A stretch of DNA of 64,000 nt from the NCBI GenBank assembly GCA_937943625.1, contig CALEAD010000023.1:1-64000 (forward strand). The letters are read 5' to 3'. Both the position numbers and the translations under genes were made by a program. Below, piece after piece: positions 33,722 through 42,573 of this stretch. How positions within the stretch are numbered: position 1 is the stretch's first letter; the number at the start of each line of letters is the position of its first letter. Under the pieces are notes generated by a model. That model worked only from the letters and a program-made list of their open reading frames with translations. It had not been told where the DNA came from and searched no databases. The DNA is from an uncultured Anaerolineae bacterium (lineage in GTDB: Bacteria > Chloroflexota > Anaerolineae > Promineifilales > Promineifilaceae).

Positions 33722-36202
33722 GTGGAAAATAAAATCATGCAAAATACCAACAATCTAAATGAATTGTTTAGCCACTACCGCCAAGCATGGGAAGCAAGTG
33801 AGCAACGCTTCCAAAAAATCATCATGCAAAACGTAGATGGGCTCCTCGTTGTCAACCAGGAAGGCATCATCCGCTTTGTTAACCCTGCGGCGCAGAAAAT
33901 GCTGGGACACGGTGAAAAAAAGCTGATAGGGGAACGCTTTGGTTACCCACTGCTACATGGGGAAAAAGCGGAATTAGTCATATTGCCTCAGCCAGGTCAA
34001 ACCCCCACAACGGCCGAAATGCGCGTGGTAGAAATAGAGTGGCAGGGGGAAATGTGCTACCTGGCCAGTCTGCATGACATCACCGAACGCAAGATAATGA
34101 TGGAAGCGCTCAGCCTGAGTGAAAGAAAGTATCGCGCCTACATCAACAACGGACCCGCCGCTGTATTTGTGGCCAATAGGCACGGGCGCTACCTGGAAGT
34201 GAACCCAACCGCCTGCCAACTATCTGGCTACAGTGAGGCGGAACTGCTGCAAATGTCGGTAACCGATTTGCTGGCGCCTGAAGCATTAAAAGACGGCCTG
34301 GCCGCTTTCGTGCAGCTATTAGAACAAGGACAAGGATACTCAGAAATTTTATGTCGCCATAAGAATGGGAGCCGTTATTATTTGGCCAGTAACGGGGTAG
34401 TGCTAGACGAAGAGCGAGTCGTTAGTTTTTGCCAGGACATTACCGAACGGCGCCACGCGGAGCAACTGGTGCAGATGCAGCGCGACCTGGCGGTTATGCT
34501 CAGCCGCAGCCAGGATTTGTTTGAAACGCTGCATCGCATCCTGGTAAGCATGATGGAATTGGAGGAGGTAGATGCTGGAGGGATTTACCTGGTAGATCAA
34601 GCGGACCACTCGCTGCGTTTGCAGGTGCATCAGGGGTTAAGCACAGCTTTTATTAATCAAGCGGCATATTACCCCCCAGATAGCTGGCAGGCAAACCTGG
34701 CGCATCGCGGTACGGCCGTTTTCACCCAGGTCTCCGCGCTTGAAGAGAACAAACTCCTGCAAGCCGAAGGCATTCAAAGCCTGGCTATTTTGCCCGTACA
34801 CTATAACAACACAGTTATTGCGCTGCTTAACCTGGCCTCGCACACAAACATTCAGTTTTCACCCTTCACGCGCAGCCTGTTAGAATCCGTCGCGGCGCAA
34901 ACCGGCGGGTTTATTGCCCGCGCCAAAGCGGAAGAGACGCTGCGTCAGCGCAACGCAGAGCTACAGCGGCTGCACGAAGACCTAAAGCAGCAAATGCTGC
35001 TGCTGCAAGAAACGCAGGCGCGCCTGCTGCAAAGTGAAAAGCTGGCCGCCATGGGTGAGTTAATCGCGGGTCTGGCACACGAGCTAAACAATCCATTGGC
35101 TTCTATTCTGCTCCATGCACAATTGCTTATCCAAGAGCCGTTAAGTGCGCAAATAAGGCAAGATTTGCAAGAAATTTTGCAACAGGCACAGCGCATGAAC
35201 AAAATCACCCATCGTTTACTGGGGTTTGCCAGGCCCAAAATCAGTCAGATTGCGCCGGCCAGTCTTAACCACATTGTTGCAAGCGCCCTCGGCTTTATGG
35301 CATACGAGCTGCGAACACACAATATCGAGGTGGTCTTGCAGCTTGCCCCTGACTTACCCCCGGCAATGGTAGATGATCATCAGATACAGCAGATGTTGAT
35401 TAATTTGATCAACAACGCTCTCTATGCCATGTACACCACAAACGGGAAGGGAATTCTCACGCTCAAAACGGAGTGGGGCAAGCCAATTTACCTCAACAGT
35501 GCAACACGGCCGTCTACGGCTGTGCGCCTGCTGGTAATAGACAACGGGCCTGGCATCCCGCCGCACATTCAACCGCGCATTTTTGATCCATTCTTTACCA
35601 CCAAACCTGTGGGACAAGGAGTCGGGCTGGGACTGTCGCTTTGTTATAGCATGGTGCGCGAACAAAATGGGCAAATTTGGGTCGAAAGCCGCCCCGGCGA
35701 ACAAACGACTTTTTTCATTGAATTGCCCGCAGAACCACAAGCAACCATAGCTGGTTTTCAGGCCGATTCAGGCCTGACCGGCTCTTTTGCTGAAAGCATA
35801 CAAAAGGTTCGGCAGGTTCAACGTGTATTGGTTATTGATGATGAACAGGGCATTGTGCACGCAATCACGGCCGTTCTTGCCACTGCTGGCTACCAGGTAG
35901 ATGGAACCAACCAGGGGCAAACGGCGCTGGCACGCCTGGCAACCAATCAATATGAGCTGATTATTTCTGACTTGATGATGCCGGACATGAGCGGTATTGA
36001 GCTACATCAGGAGATCAGCAGTCGTTTTCCACACATGCGCGATCGTTTTCTCTTCATCACCGGCGATACAATCAGCTCTACCTCGCATCATTTCCTGCAA
36101 AAGAGCGGTGCACCCTATCTAAACAAACCATTCGATGCCCAGGAACTCCTGCACAAAGTGCAGCAACAAATAGACCTGTTATCCATCGAAAAGACGCACT
36201 GA
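33722..36202 (+). CDS. Hybrid sensor histidine kinase (PAS x2, GAF, HisKA, HATPase, receiver)
   Basis: 826 residues from GTG 33722 (ATG 33737 is an alternative). Two PAS domains (about 25-125 and 130-245; QNVDGLLVVNQEGIIRFVNP, GPAAVFVANRHGRYLEVNPT), a GAF domain (about 255-400), a coiled-coil linker with ETQARLLQSEKLAAMGEL, the phospho-accepting His453 in AGLAHELNNPL, an ATPase domain (LINNALYAMY, DNGPGIPP, GVGLGLSLCYS) and a receiver with Asp750 in IISDLMMPDMSG and a normal VIDDEQ acidic pair. No membrane helices. The gene starts about 120 bases after kaiC on the same strand. Together with the upstream hybrid kinase it brackets kaiBC, as SasA- and CikA-like kinases do functionally in cyanobacteria. 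Confidence 0.93.
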   Translation: MENKIMQNTNNLNELFSHYRQAWEASEQRFQKIIMQNVDGLLVVNQEGIIRFVNPAAQKMLGHGEKKLIGERFGYPLLHGEKAELVILPQPGQTPTTAEMRVVEIEWQGEMCYLASLHDITERKIMMEALSLSERKYRAYINNGPAAVFVANRHGRYLEVNPTACQLSGYSEAELLQMSVTDLLAPEALKDGLAAFVQLLEQGQGYSEILCRHKNGSRYYLASNGVVLDEERVVSFCQDITERRHAEQLVQMQRDLAVMLSRSQDLFETLHRILVSMMELEEVDAGGIYLVDQADHSLRLQVHQGLSTAFINQAAYYPPDSWQANLAHRGTAVFTQVSALEENKLLQAEGIQSLAILPVHYNNTVIALLNLASHTNIQFSPFTRSLLESVAAQTGGFIARAKAEETLRQRNAELQRLHEDLKQQMLLLQETQARLLQSEKLAAMGELIAGLAHELNNPLASILLHAQLLIQEPLSAQIRQDLQEILQQAQRMNKITHRLLGFARPKISQIAPASLNHIVASALGFMAYELRTHNIEVVLQLAPDLPPAMVDDHQIQQMLINLINNALYAMYTTNGKGILTLKTEWGKPIYLNSATRPSTAVRLLVIDNGPGIPPHIQPRIFDPFFTTKPVGQGVGLGLSLCYSMVREQNGQIWVESRPGEQTTFFIELPAEPQATIAGFQADSGLTGSFAESIQKVRQVQRVLVIDDEQGIVHAITAVLATAGYQVDGTNQGQTALARLATNQYELIISDLMMPDMSGIELHQEISSRFPHMRDRFLFITGDTISSTSHHFLQKSGAPYLNKPFDAQELLHKVQQQIDLLSIEKTH

Positions 36203-36312
36203 TTCTCCTCTCTTTTCTATAGCAGGCAAAGTGACCCGCACCCTTCCAGACAGCCAAATTCCCATGAATTTGAGCGCAACCTGTTTACAGCGCTCACAAA
36301 ATCGTTAATAAT

Positions 36313-36897
36313 GTGATGGACACTGGTGTTTTTGCTGGCACCAGGGTAGCGCGATGCGGGGAAAATGCGGCAGGACCAGGTGGCGCAGGTTCGCCGTGGC
36401 TGGTGATCGGCCTGGTTGGCGCTGCGGGCTTGCTGCTTTTGGCAGTAGCGCTCTTTTTCCTGGGTGGGGTGCGGCACTGGTCGGTTAGACGCAAGCGTGA
36501 GCCAATGGCCGTACCGATACGGCCGTCTACACCCACGATACCTATTCCCTCAGAAGAGCCCCTTCTCCCTCAGACCCCTGCACAGCCCTATTTGCGCAGC
36601 AGCGACGGCCGTTCCTTTCCCCTTGCCACCCTTCCCTTTACCATTGGCCGTGACCAGAGCAACCATCTGATTATTGACGACACCTTTCCCCAATGGCAGA
36701 CGGTCTCGCGCCACCATGCACACATTGTGCTGCATCCGCAGGGATACATGATCGAGGATCAGGGGTCACAAAACCAGCTGCGCGTGCAGGGGCGGCTGAC
36801 CGAGCGCAATCTGCTGCACAATGGCTGGAAACTGCACGTAGGCGGCGTGGCGTTCACCTTTTACGACGGCACAAACAAGCCCGGAGGTGCAGCATGA
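36313..36897 (+). CDS. Membrane-anchored FHA-domain protein
   Basis: 194 residues. One membrane segment lies at about 29-52 (WLVIGLVGAAGLLLLAVALF), followed by a basic and Pro-rich linker and a C-terminal FHA domain (about 105-187) with IGRDQSNHLIIDD and the phosphothreonine-binding loop VSRHHAHI. It should dock a Thr-phosphorylated partner at the membrane. The residues before the helix are Gly/Ala-rich and lack a normal signal sequence, so the true N-terminus may be longer or lost. Its stop overlaps (ATGA) the start of the zinc ribbon-pseudokinase-PP2C gene, pairing a phospho-Thr reader with a Ser/Thr phosphatase. Confidence 0.8.
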   Translation: MMDTGVFAGTRVARCGENAAGPGGAGSPWLVIGLVGAAGLLLLAVALFFLGGVRHWSVRRKREPMAVPIRPSTPTIPIPSEEPLLPQTPAQPYLRSSDGRSFPLATLPFTIGRDQSNHLIIDDTFPQWQTVSRHHAHIVLHPQGYMIEDQGSQNQLRVQGRLTERNLLHNGWKLHVGGVAFTFYDGTNKPGGAA

Positions 36898-38655
36898 TTC
36901 GCTGTTCAAACTGCCAGACAGAAAATCGTCCCGGAAGCCGGTTCTGCATCCGCTGTGGCGCACCCCTGCCGCAGCCCAGGCCCACCAGACCGCTGGCAGC
37001 AGATGAGCTGCCGGTTGCAGCCCGACCCACCATGCCCCTGGACGAAACGGCCGTTCCCCCCTGCTTGAGGATTTCACGCCGGAACAGATACCCAGCGACG
37101 CCGGCTGGAACCAGGAGGTCTCCCGCCTCACCCTGTCTTTTGAGCCGTTGCCAATTGGTGCTTTTATTGGCCCCTACGTAGTCAAACAACAAATTAGCGA
37201 AGAAGGAAAGTTCCCTATTATTACGTGACCAATGAAGCAGAAACGGCCGTTTTTATTCTAAAAGAAAGCGCCAGCTGGGAACCTCTGCGCAGCGAAATTG
37301 AGATTATTAGCCGGGAAATTAGCGGTGAAGGGTTACAGCCCCCGTTATATGTTTTTCAGCAGCGCGTGCAAAGAGTTCGGGCATAAATTGCGCGAACTAA
37401 CAAAGTTACAGCCCCCGTTATATGTTTTTCAGCAGCGCGTGGGCACGATGCGCTACTACCTGGTGCTGCCCCCACTGGGTAGCCTGCTTGGCACGCTTAC
37501 TGTTCCCATCGAAGCATCCAGGGCGCTGAATTATGGCGTCGGGTTGGCGCGCGGGCTGGCGCACCTGCACGCCCAAGGGATAGGATTTGGCAAAATTGAC
37601 GGCCGTCGCATCGCCACTGCCAGAGATGAAGCATACTTCTGTGACTTTAGCGACTGCGTGCTGCCCGGCAATCACATCCAATATGCCCTGGAGGTGCAGC
37701 AGTTAGCCACCATCCTCCATATGCTTCTGACCGGTCAGCGGCACTACACACCGCAGAACAGCCTGCCCCCCGCTCTGCAGCCCTTGTTTGCCCGGCTTCT
37801 GGGCCAATCACAGCCGATGACTGCGCCTGAGCTGGCAGGCGAACTGACGCGGCTGGCAGCCCAGATGCGCCGGCCGGAAAGTGTGGATTTGCGCGCAGGT
37901 CGCCAGACAGACGTGGGAATGATACGCCAGCTAAACGAAGACAGCTTTTGCACACTAGAACTGGTCTGGAACAATCAATCAGAAAACGTGCCCATTGGCG
38001 TGTACGCGGTGGCTGACGGCATGGGCGGGCATGAAGGGGGTGAGGTGGCCAGTGGTCTGGCCATTCGCGCCGTGATGCAGTTCGCCACTACTGAGCTGTT
38101 GGCAACCATTGCCAGGGGAAGCACATCCGATTATGACGCCTGGTTAAAAAAACAGTAGAAACAGCAAACACGGCCGTTTACGAACGCAGCAAGCAGTCGC
38201 GCAACGACATGGGCACAACCCTGGTCATGGCGCTGGTCATTGGGCAAGAAACACACATTGCCCACGTGGGGGATAGCCGCGCCTACCATCTGACACAAGA
38301 CACTATCACCCAGCTAACCACCGATCATTCTCTGGTAGAGCGTCTGATTGCCACCGGGCAGATCAGCCGTGAAGAAGCAAGGTACCACCCGCAATCAAAC
38401 GTTATTTATCGCACCATTGGCGACAAGGCAAAAATTGAGGTAGATATATGCACGATCCGCCTGGAAGCTGGTGAGTGGCTGCTGCTTTGCTCAGATGGGT
38501 TAAACAGCATGGTGCAAGATGCGCAAATCCATGAAATTGTCACCCAGGCCACCTCCCCACAAAATGCCTGCGCTGCACTCATTGAAGCAGCGAATACGGC
38601 TGGCGGAGAAGATAACACTAGCGTGATCATTGTGCAGCCAGAACGCCTGCAATAA
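36894..38655 (+). pseudogene. Zinc ribbon - pseudokinase - PP2C phosphatase gene, broken by four frame changes
   Basis: The parts in order are a zinc ribbon (MIRCSNCQTENRPGSRFCIR, CGAPLP), a linker, a protein-kinase-like C-lobe without catalytic residues (ARGLAHLHAQGIGFGKIDGR in place of HRD, CDFSDC in place of DFG) and a PP2C domain with VADGMGGHEGGEVAS, AHVGDSRAY, LLLCSDGLNSM and GGEDNTSVIIVQ. Reading the whole protein needs frame changes near 37057 (C run), 37215, 37332-37441 (37-base direct repeat) and 38148 (A7 run). All PP2C metal-binding Asp motifs survive. Either the gene is dying or the assembly has small errors; two of four breaks are at homopolymers. Such fusions act as Ser/Thr phosphatases tuned by a kinase-like domain. 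Start overlaps the FHA gene. Confidence 0.8.
37332..37441 (+). repeat. 37-bp direct repeat inside the pseudokinase-PP2C gene
   Basis: The 37 bases beginning GTTACAGCCCCCGTTATATG occur at 37332-37368 and again at 37405-37441, identical, 73 bases apart. 73 is not a multiple of three, so the repeat shifts the frame; removing one unit joins the frame before it to the frame after it. A recent partial duplication or an assembly artefact would both explain it. Confidence 0.85.
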
Positions 38656-38666
38656 GCCAAATCTGG

Positions 38667-38870
38667 CATGGTTCAGGTGATCTGTACAAATTTGACCACC
38701 GACCATGATTTTGCCAGTGACCAACGGTCTGCCGTTGGCCGTGCGGTCAGAAAATTGCAAATTTGGCCACCGGCCGCGATTTTGTCAGTGATGAGCGGTC
38801 TGAGGTTAGCCGTCTGCGGCCAGAAAATGATAACGCGCCGTTTCCAGAAAGCGTCCAGAAAGCGTGGACG
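38667..38870. mobile_element. Diverged GGCATGGTTCA-type element
   Basis: Begins GGCATGGTTCAGGTGATCTG and continues TACAAATTTGACCACCGACC, matching the left end of the 46211 element. Near 38828-38863 the text ATAACGCGCCGTTTCCAGAA resembles its right end, but no TGAACCATGCC closes it. Internal heptad words occur twice (GGTCTGCCGTTGGCCG and GGTCTGAGGTTAGCCG). It stands directly before the zinc-ribbon gene. Confidence 0.45.
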
Positions 38871-38898
38871 ATAAAATCCGCAGTGACGAGGAGACAGC

Positions 38899-39695
38899 AT
38901 GAACGACGAATTGAAGCATGAACCACAGCCCATGGCAACAACGGCCGTTTCTTCCGCAATCACACCATTACGGCCGTTACTACAAGAGATGATGCAAAAA
39001 ACGGTGCAGTTGGGTCAGGCCACGTTAGTGCTGTATACCCAGGGAGAGGTCACGCACGCTGCGCTGGCATCCCTATGCGAAGAATTGCTGGTGATGGAAC
39101 AGAGCCTGCTCATCCAGCCGGAAAAATTAACGGCCGATCCCCTGCCTGCGCCCCCTTTAGAAACGGCCGTTGCTGTGCCTGCGCAACCCACTCCGCCACC
39201 CCCGCTCACCCACTGCCCACAATGCCATACGGCCGTTGCTCCCGGCAAGAAATTTTGTACCAATTGCGGCCTGCGCCTGATCCCCCCCGACCCGGCTACA
39301 GCCGCCACCATCCCCGCGCCGACAGTAGCCACCCACATCGCAGCGCCCCACAGCGCCCCCTTCATTGCTCCTCCGCCCTCTTTCACCGCGCCAGCCGCTG
39401 CGGCAGGCGCACTGGCAACACATCCGGCTGGCAACTGTCCCACGTGTGGGGTTCGGTTGATGCCCAACGCCGCCTTCTGCACCAACTGCGGACATCCACT
39501 GGCGGCGGACAACCAGCCACTAATTCCAATACCAGCTACACACGTCCCTACGCGGCCGAAACAGTACCCCAACCACCCTTTCCCGCCACGACGTCCGGCG
39601 CCATTGCCAAGTATTGCCAGAACTGCGGCAAAGGCGTCAGCGCCGAGGTAACGGTTTGTACAGAATGTGGCAGGCGTACCTTCGACCCGGCATGA
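38899..39695 (+). pseudogene. Multi-zinc-ribbon protein, probable frameshift before third ribbon
   Basis: Starts at ATG 38899 with GAGGAG upstream. The first frame (to 39651) encodes a helical N-terminus, a Pro-rich section, ribbon 1 (CPQCHTAVAPGKKFCTNCG), an Ala/Pro spacer and ribbon 2 (CPTCGVRLMPNAAFCTNCG), then an Arg/Pro tail that does not look native. A third ribbon, YCQNCGKGVSAEVTVCTECG, lies in another frame and ends at 39695, so one frame change between about 39520 and 39600 is needed to read all three. Double zinc ribbons of this kind bind zinc and mediate protein contacts; no enzymatic role is implied. If the frameshift is real, a 250-residue product with two ribbons could still be made. 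Confidence 0.65.
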
Positions 39696-39735
39696 GCGTC
39701 ACCTTGCACCAGGTACCAAACCTGCACGCACCAAC

Positions 39736-40085
39736 CAGGTTTGGCAACCTGGACTACACTTACAGACCGCCGTCGGCGGTCGGCGGTCACTTTCAAGAAG
39801 TATAGTGGCTTTGCCAGTGGGGGCCTATCGTCGGCTGTCTGCGGTCAGAAATTTGTCAAGCACCGTTTCCATAGAAGATGCACCATGTTGAATTTGTCAC
39901 TCAGACAGGGCAGTGTGTCTAACCGCTCAGGTTGGGTATACTATATAGGACAGAAGAGTTCATGAGTGGGGCGCACTACCACAAATGAACACATCATGCA
40001 GGTTCTATTTTATAAGGTGGACCGCTGACCGTAGCCCGCCAACCGCAGACAGTGGTCGGCCATCGGCGGTCACTTTCACAGGATT
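39736..40085 (+). repeat. Gene-free gap filled with repeat modules before the Lon-family gene
   Basis: In order: CCAGGTTTGGCAACCTGG with ACTACACTTA; heptads CCGTCGGCGGTCGGCGGTC with ACTTTCAAG; a right-end fragment of the GGCATGGTTCA element (GGTCAGAAATTTGTCAAGCA through GATGCACCATG, near 39843-39886); the module GAGTGGGGCGCACTACCACA; and heptads GTCGGCCATCGGCGGTC with ACTTTCACAGGA. The 412 bases between 39696 and 40107 contain no gene. Short open frames here are repeat sequence. Confidence 0.65.
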
Positions 40086-40107
40086 TGCAACTTTAAGCGA
40101 GGAACCC

Positions 40108-42573
40108 ATGCCATCCGCGACACCTTTATCCCCCGATTTGCTATATACCCGCTGCGATCCGGCCGAATTTCAATTTGAGACAACGGCCGAATTAGCACGC
40201 CTGGAAGAGATCATCGGACAGGAACGCGCCATTACCGCCATTCAGTTTGGCATCGGCATTCAGCATGAGGGATTTAACCTGTACGCGTTGGGGCCAAATG
40301 GCACGGGCAAGTTCACGGCCGTTTCCCAGTTCCTGCACCAAATCTCCCCACACAAGCCCACGCCGTCGGACTGGTGCTACATCAACAACTTTGATGACCC
40401 GCACAAACCACACGCCTTGCAGCTGCTAGCCGGCACGGCCACCATTTTTCGCGATGAGATGAGGCAGCTTGTCACGGCGCTGCGCAGCACCATTCCGGCC
40501 GTTTTTACCAGCGACGAGTATCAGGCGCAGCAGCGCGCCATTGAGGAAGAGTTTAACGAGCGACAGGTGCAGGCATTGGACGAACTGCGCAAAACGGCGC
40601 TAGAGCATCAAATCGCCCTCATTCGCACCCCTGCTGGTTTTGCCTTTGCGCCGCTAAAGGATGGCGAGGTAATCAAACCGGACGAATTTATAGCGCTGCC
40701 ACCGGAAAAACAAAAGAGCATCGAAGCACAGGTCAACGCCCTGCAAGAAGCGTTGCAGCGCATCATGGAACAGGTGCCACACTGGCAGCGCGAAACACAA
40801 GCAAAAATCACGCAACTGAACGAAAAAATGGCGCGGTACGCCATCGCTCCCCTGCTGGCAGAAATACGGCAAAAATATGGCGAAAATCCAGGTGTGCTGA
40901 GCTACCTGGACAGGGTGGAAGCAGACCTGATCAAAAACTTCGGCCAGTTTCTAGACAAGGGAGAGAACCCGATGGCAACGGCCGTAGGGCTAACCAGCGC
41001 CGACATCGGCCAAAAGAGCTTCACACGCTACCAGGTAAACGTGGTGGTAGACAATAGCAGCACCAGCGGCGCGCCGGTGGTGTATGAGGACAAGCCTTCT
41101 TACATGAATTTGATTGGCCGTGTTGAGCACGTTTCGCAGATGGGCAATTTGCTCACCGACTTTACGCTAATCAAACCGGGGGCGCTGCACCGCGCCAATG
41201 GTGGTTACCTGATTGTACATGCGCGCAAACTGCTGACCGAGCCATTTGCCTATGAGGGGCTAAAGCAGGCGCTGCGCACGAAGCAAATCCGCATCGAGTC
41301 GCTAGGGCAGCAGTTTAGCCTGGTGAGTACGGTCGGCCTGGAACCGGAACCCATCCCCCTCCAGGTAAAGGTCGTGCTGCTGGGTGAGCGGTATCTGTAT
41401 TACCTGCTGACGGCTTATGACCCAGATTTTGTCGAGCTATTTAAGGTCGCAGCCGATTTTGGGGATGAGATGCTGCGCAATGAAGCGAACAGTCTGGCCT
41501 ACGCGCGCCTGATCTGTGGCCTGGCGCACAAGGAAAATCTGCGCCACTTTCACAAAACGGCCGTTGCCCGTATCATTGAGCACAGCGCCCGCCTGGCTGG
41601 CGATGCCGAACGGCTGACAACGCACATGCAAAGTATCAGCGATCTGCTGCGCGAGGCAGATTACTGGGCAGGGCAGCAAGGACACGAGGTTGTTACCCTG
41701 GCTGATGTCAATCAGGCGCTAGAGGCGCAGGTCTACCGCGCCGGGCGCATCCGCGAGCAAATACAAGAAGCAATTCTGCGCGAGACGATTCTCATAGACA
41801 CGCAGGGGGCCAGGGTGGGGCAAATTAATGGCCTCTCGGTGCTGAGCCTGGGACAAAACAACAGCTTTGGCAAGCCAAGCCGCATCACGGCGCGCGTGCG
41901 CCTGGGTAAGGGAGAGGTAATAGATATTGAACGGCAAGTGGAAATGGGCGGCCCCATTCACAGCAAGGGGGTGCTCATCCTGTCTGCCTTTCTCGCAGCA
42001 CGCTATGCGGCCGAACGGCCGTTTGCCCTTTCCGCCACCCTGGTTTTCGAGCAATCTTACAGCGGCGTAGAAGGAGACAGCGCCTCTTCGGCCGAGCTGT
42101 ACGCCCTGCTCTCTGCCCTGGCCAACCTGCCAATCAAGCAATCGCTGGCTGTGACCGGCTCCGTCAATCAACATGGCGAGGTACAGGCGATTGGCGGCGT
42201 GAATGAAAAAATTGAGGGCTTCTTTGACCTTTGTCGCGCGCGCGGTCTCACCGGTGACCAGGGTGTGCTGATTCCGCAGGCCAACGTGAAGCACCTGATG
42301 CTGCGCGAGGATGTGATGCAGGCTGTCGCTGCTGGTCAATTCCACATCTATGCCGTGCGCACCATTGACGAGGGAATCGCGCTGTTGACCGGCGTGGAAG
42401 CAGGGGAAGCGGATGATGCCGGCAATTACCCGGCAGAAAGCGTCAACGGCCGCGTCATGGCCCGTCTCGAAGCCTTCAGTAAGACACAACGCGCCTTCTC
42501 CGCCTCGCCAAAGGAAGAAGCGGACGAAAAAGCAGTGTCCGCAGGGGGGAATGATGAACCAGTCACCCCATAA
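40108..42573 (+). CDS. Lon-family (LonB-like) ATP-dependent protease
   Basis: 821 residues from ATG 40108 (AGCGAGGAA upstream); the longer frame upstream is repeat DNA. The N-terminal ATPase region has EEIIGQERAITAIQFGIG, Walker A ALGPNGTGKFTAV (62-69) and a long helical insertion (about 150-290). The middle holds FTLIKPGALHRANGGYLIVH, a Walker-B-like region of AAA_32 proteins. The C-terminal Lon protease domain has catalytic Ser658 in EGDSASSAE and Lys701 in GGVNEKIEG, 43 residues apart as in E. coli Lon (S679/K722). It degrades misfolded or regulatory proteins in the cytoplasm. A universal-stress-type gene overlaps its 3' end by 23 bases. Confidence 0.9.
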   Translation: MPSATPLSPDLLYTRCDPAEFQFETTAELARLEEIIGQERAITAIQFGIGIQHEGFNLYALGPNGTGKFTAVSQFLHQISPHKPTPSDWCYINNFDDPHKPHALQLLAGTATIFRDEMRQLVTALRSTIPAVFTSDEYQAQQRAIEEEFNERQVQALDELRKTALEHQIALIRTPAGFAFAPLKDGEVIKPDEFIALPPEKQKSIEAQVNALQEALQRIMEQVPHWQRETQAKITQLNEKMARYAIAPLLAEIRQKYGENPGVLSYLDRVEADLIKNFGQFLDKGENPMATAVGLTSADIGQKSFTRYQVNVVVDNSSTSGAPVVYEDKPSYMNLIGRVEHVSQMGNLLTDFTLIKPGALHRANGGYLIVHARKLLTEPFAYEGLKQALRTKQIRIESLGQQFSLVSTVGLEPEPIPLQVKVVLLGERYLYYLLTAYDPDFVELFKVAADFGDEMLRNEANSLAYARLICGLAHKENLRHFHKTAVARIIEHSARLAGDAERLTTHMQSISDLLREADYWAGQQGHEVVTLADVNQALEAQVYRAGRIREQIQEAILRETILIDTQGARVGQINGLSVLSLGQNNSFGKPSRITARVRLGKGEVIDIERQVEMGGPIHSKGVLILSAFLAARYAAERPFALSATLVFEQSYSGVEGDSASSAELYALLSALANLPIKQSLAVTGSVNQHGEVQAIGGVNEKIEGFFDLCRARGLTGDQGVLIPQANVKHLMLREDVMQAVAAGQFHIYAVRTIDEGIALLTGVEAGEADDAGNYPAESVNGRVMARLEAFSKTQRAFSASPKEEADEKAVSAGGNDEPVTP

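Noticed and set aside
36894-38655. Programmed frameshifting or selenocysteine in the PP2C gene
   Set aside because: Several frame changes of different types, one caused by a 37-base repeat, do not match one programmed site. No shift signal with a downstream pseudoknot and no SECIS element were evident.
39960-40107. N-terminal extension of the Lon-family protein
   Set aside because: The frame upstream of ATG 40108 is made of the shared repeat modules and heptads, so it is leader DNA and not protein.
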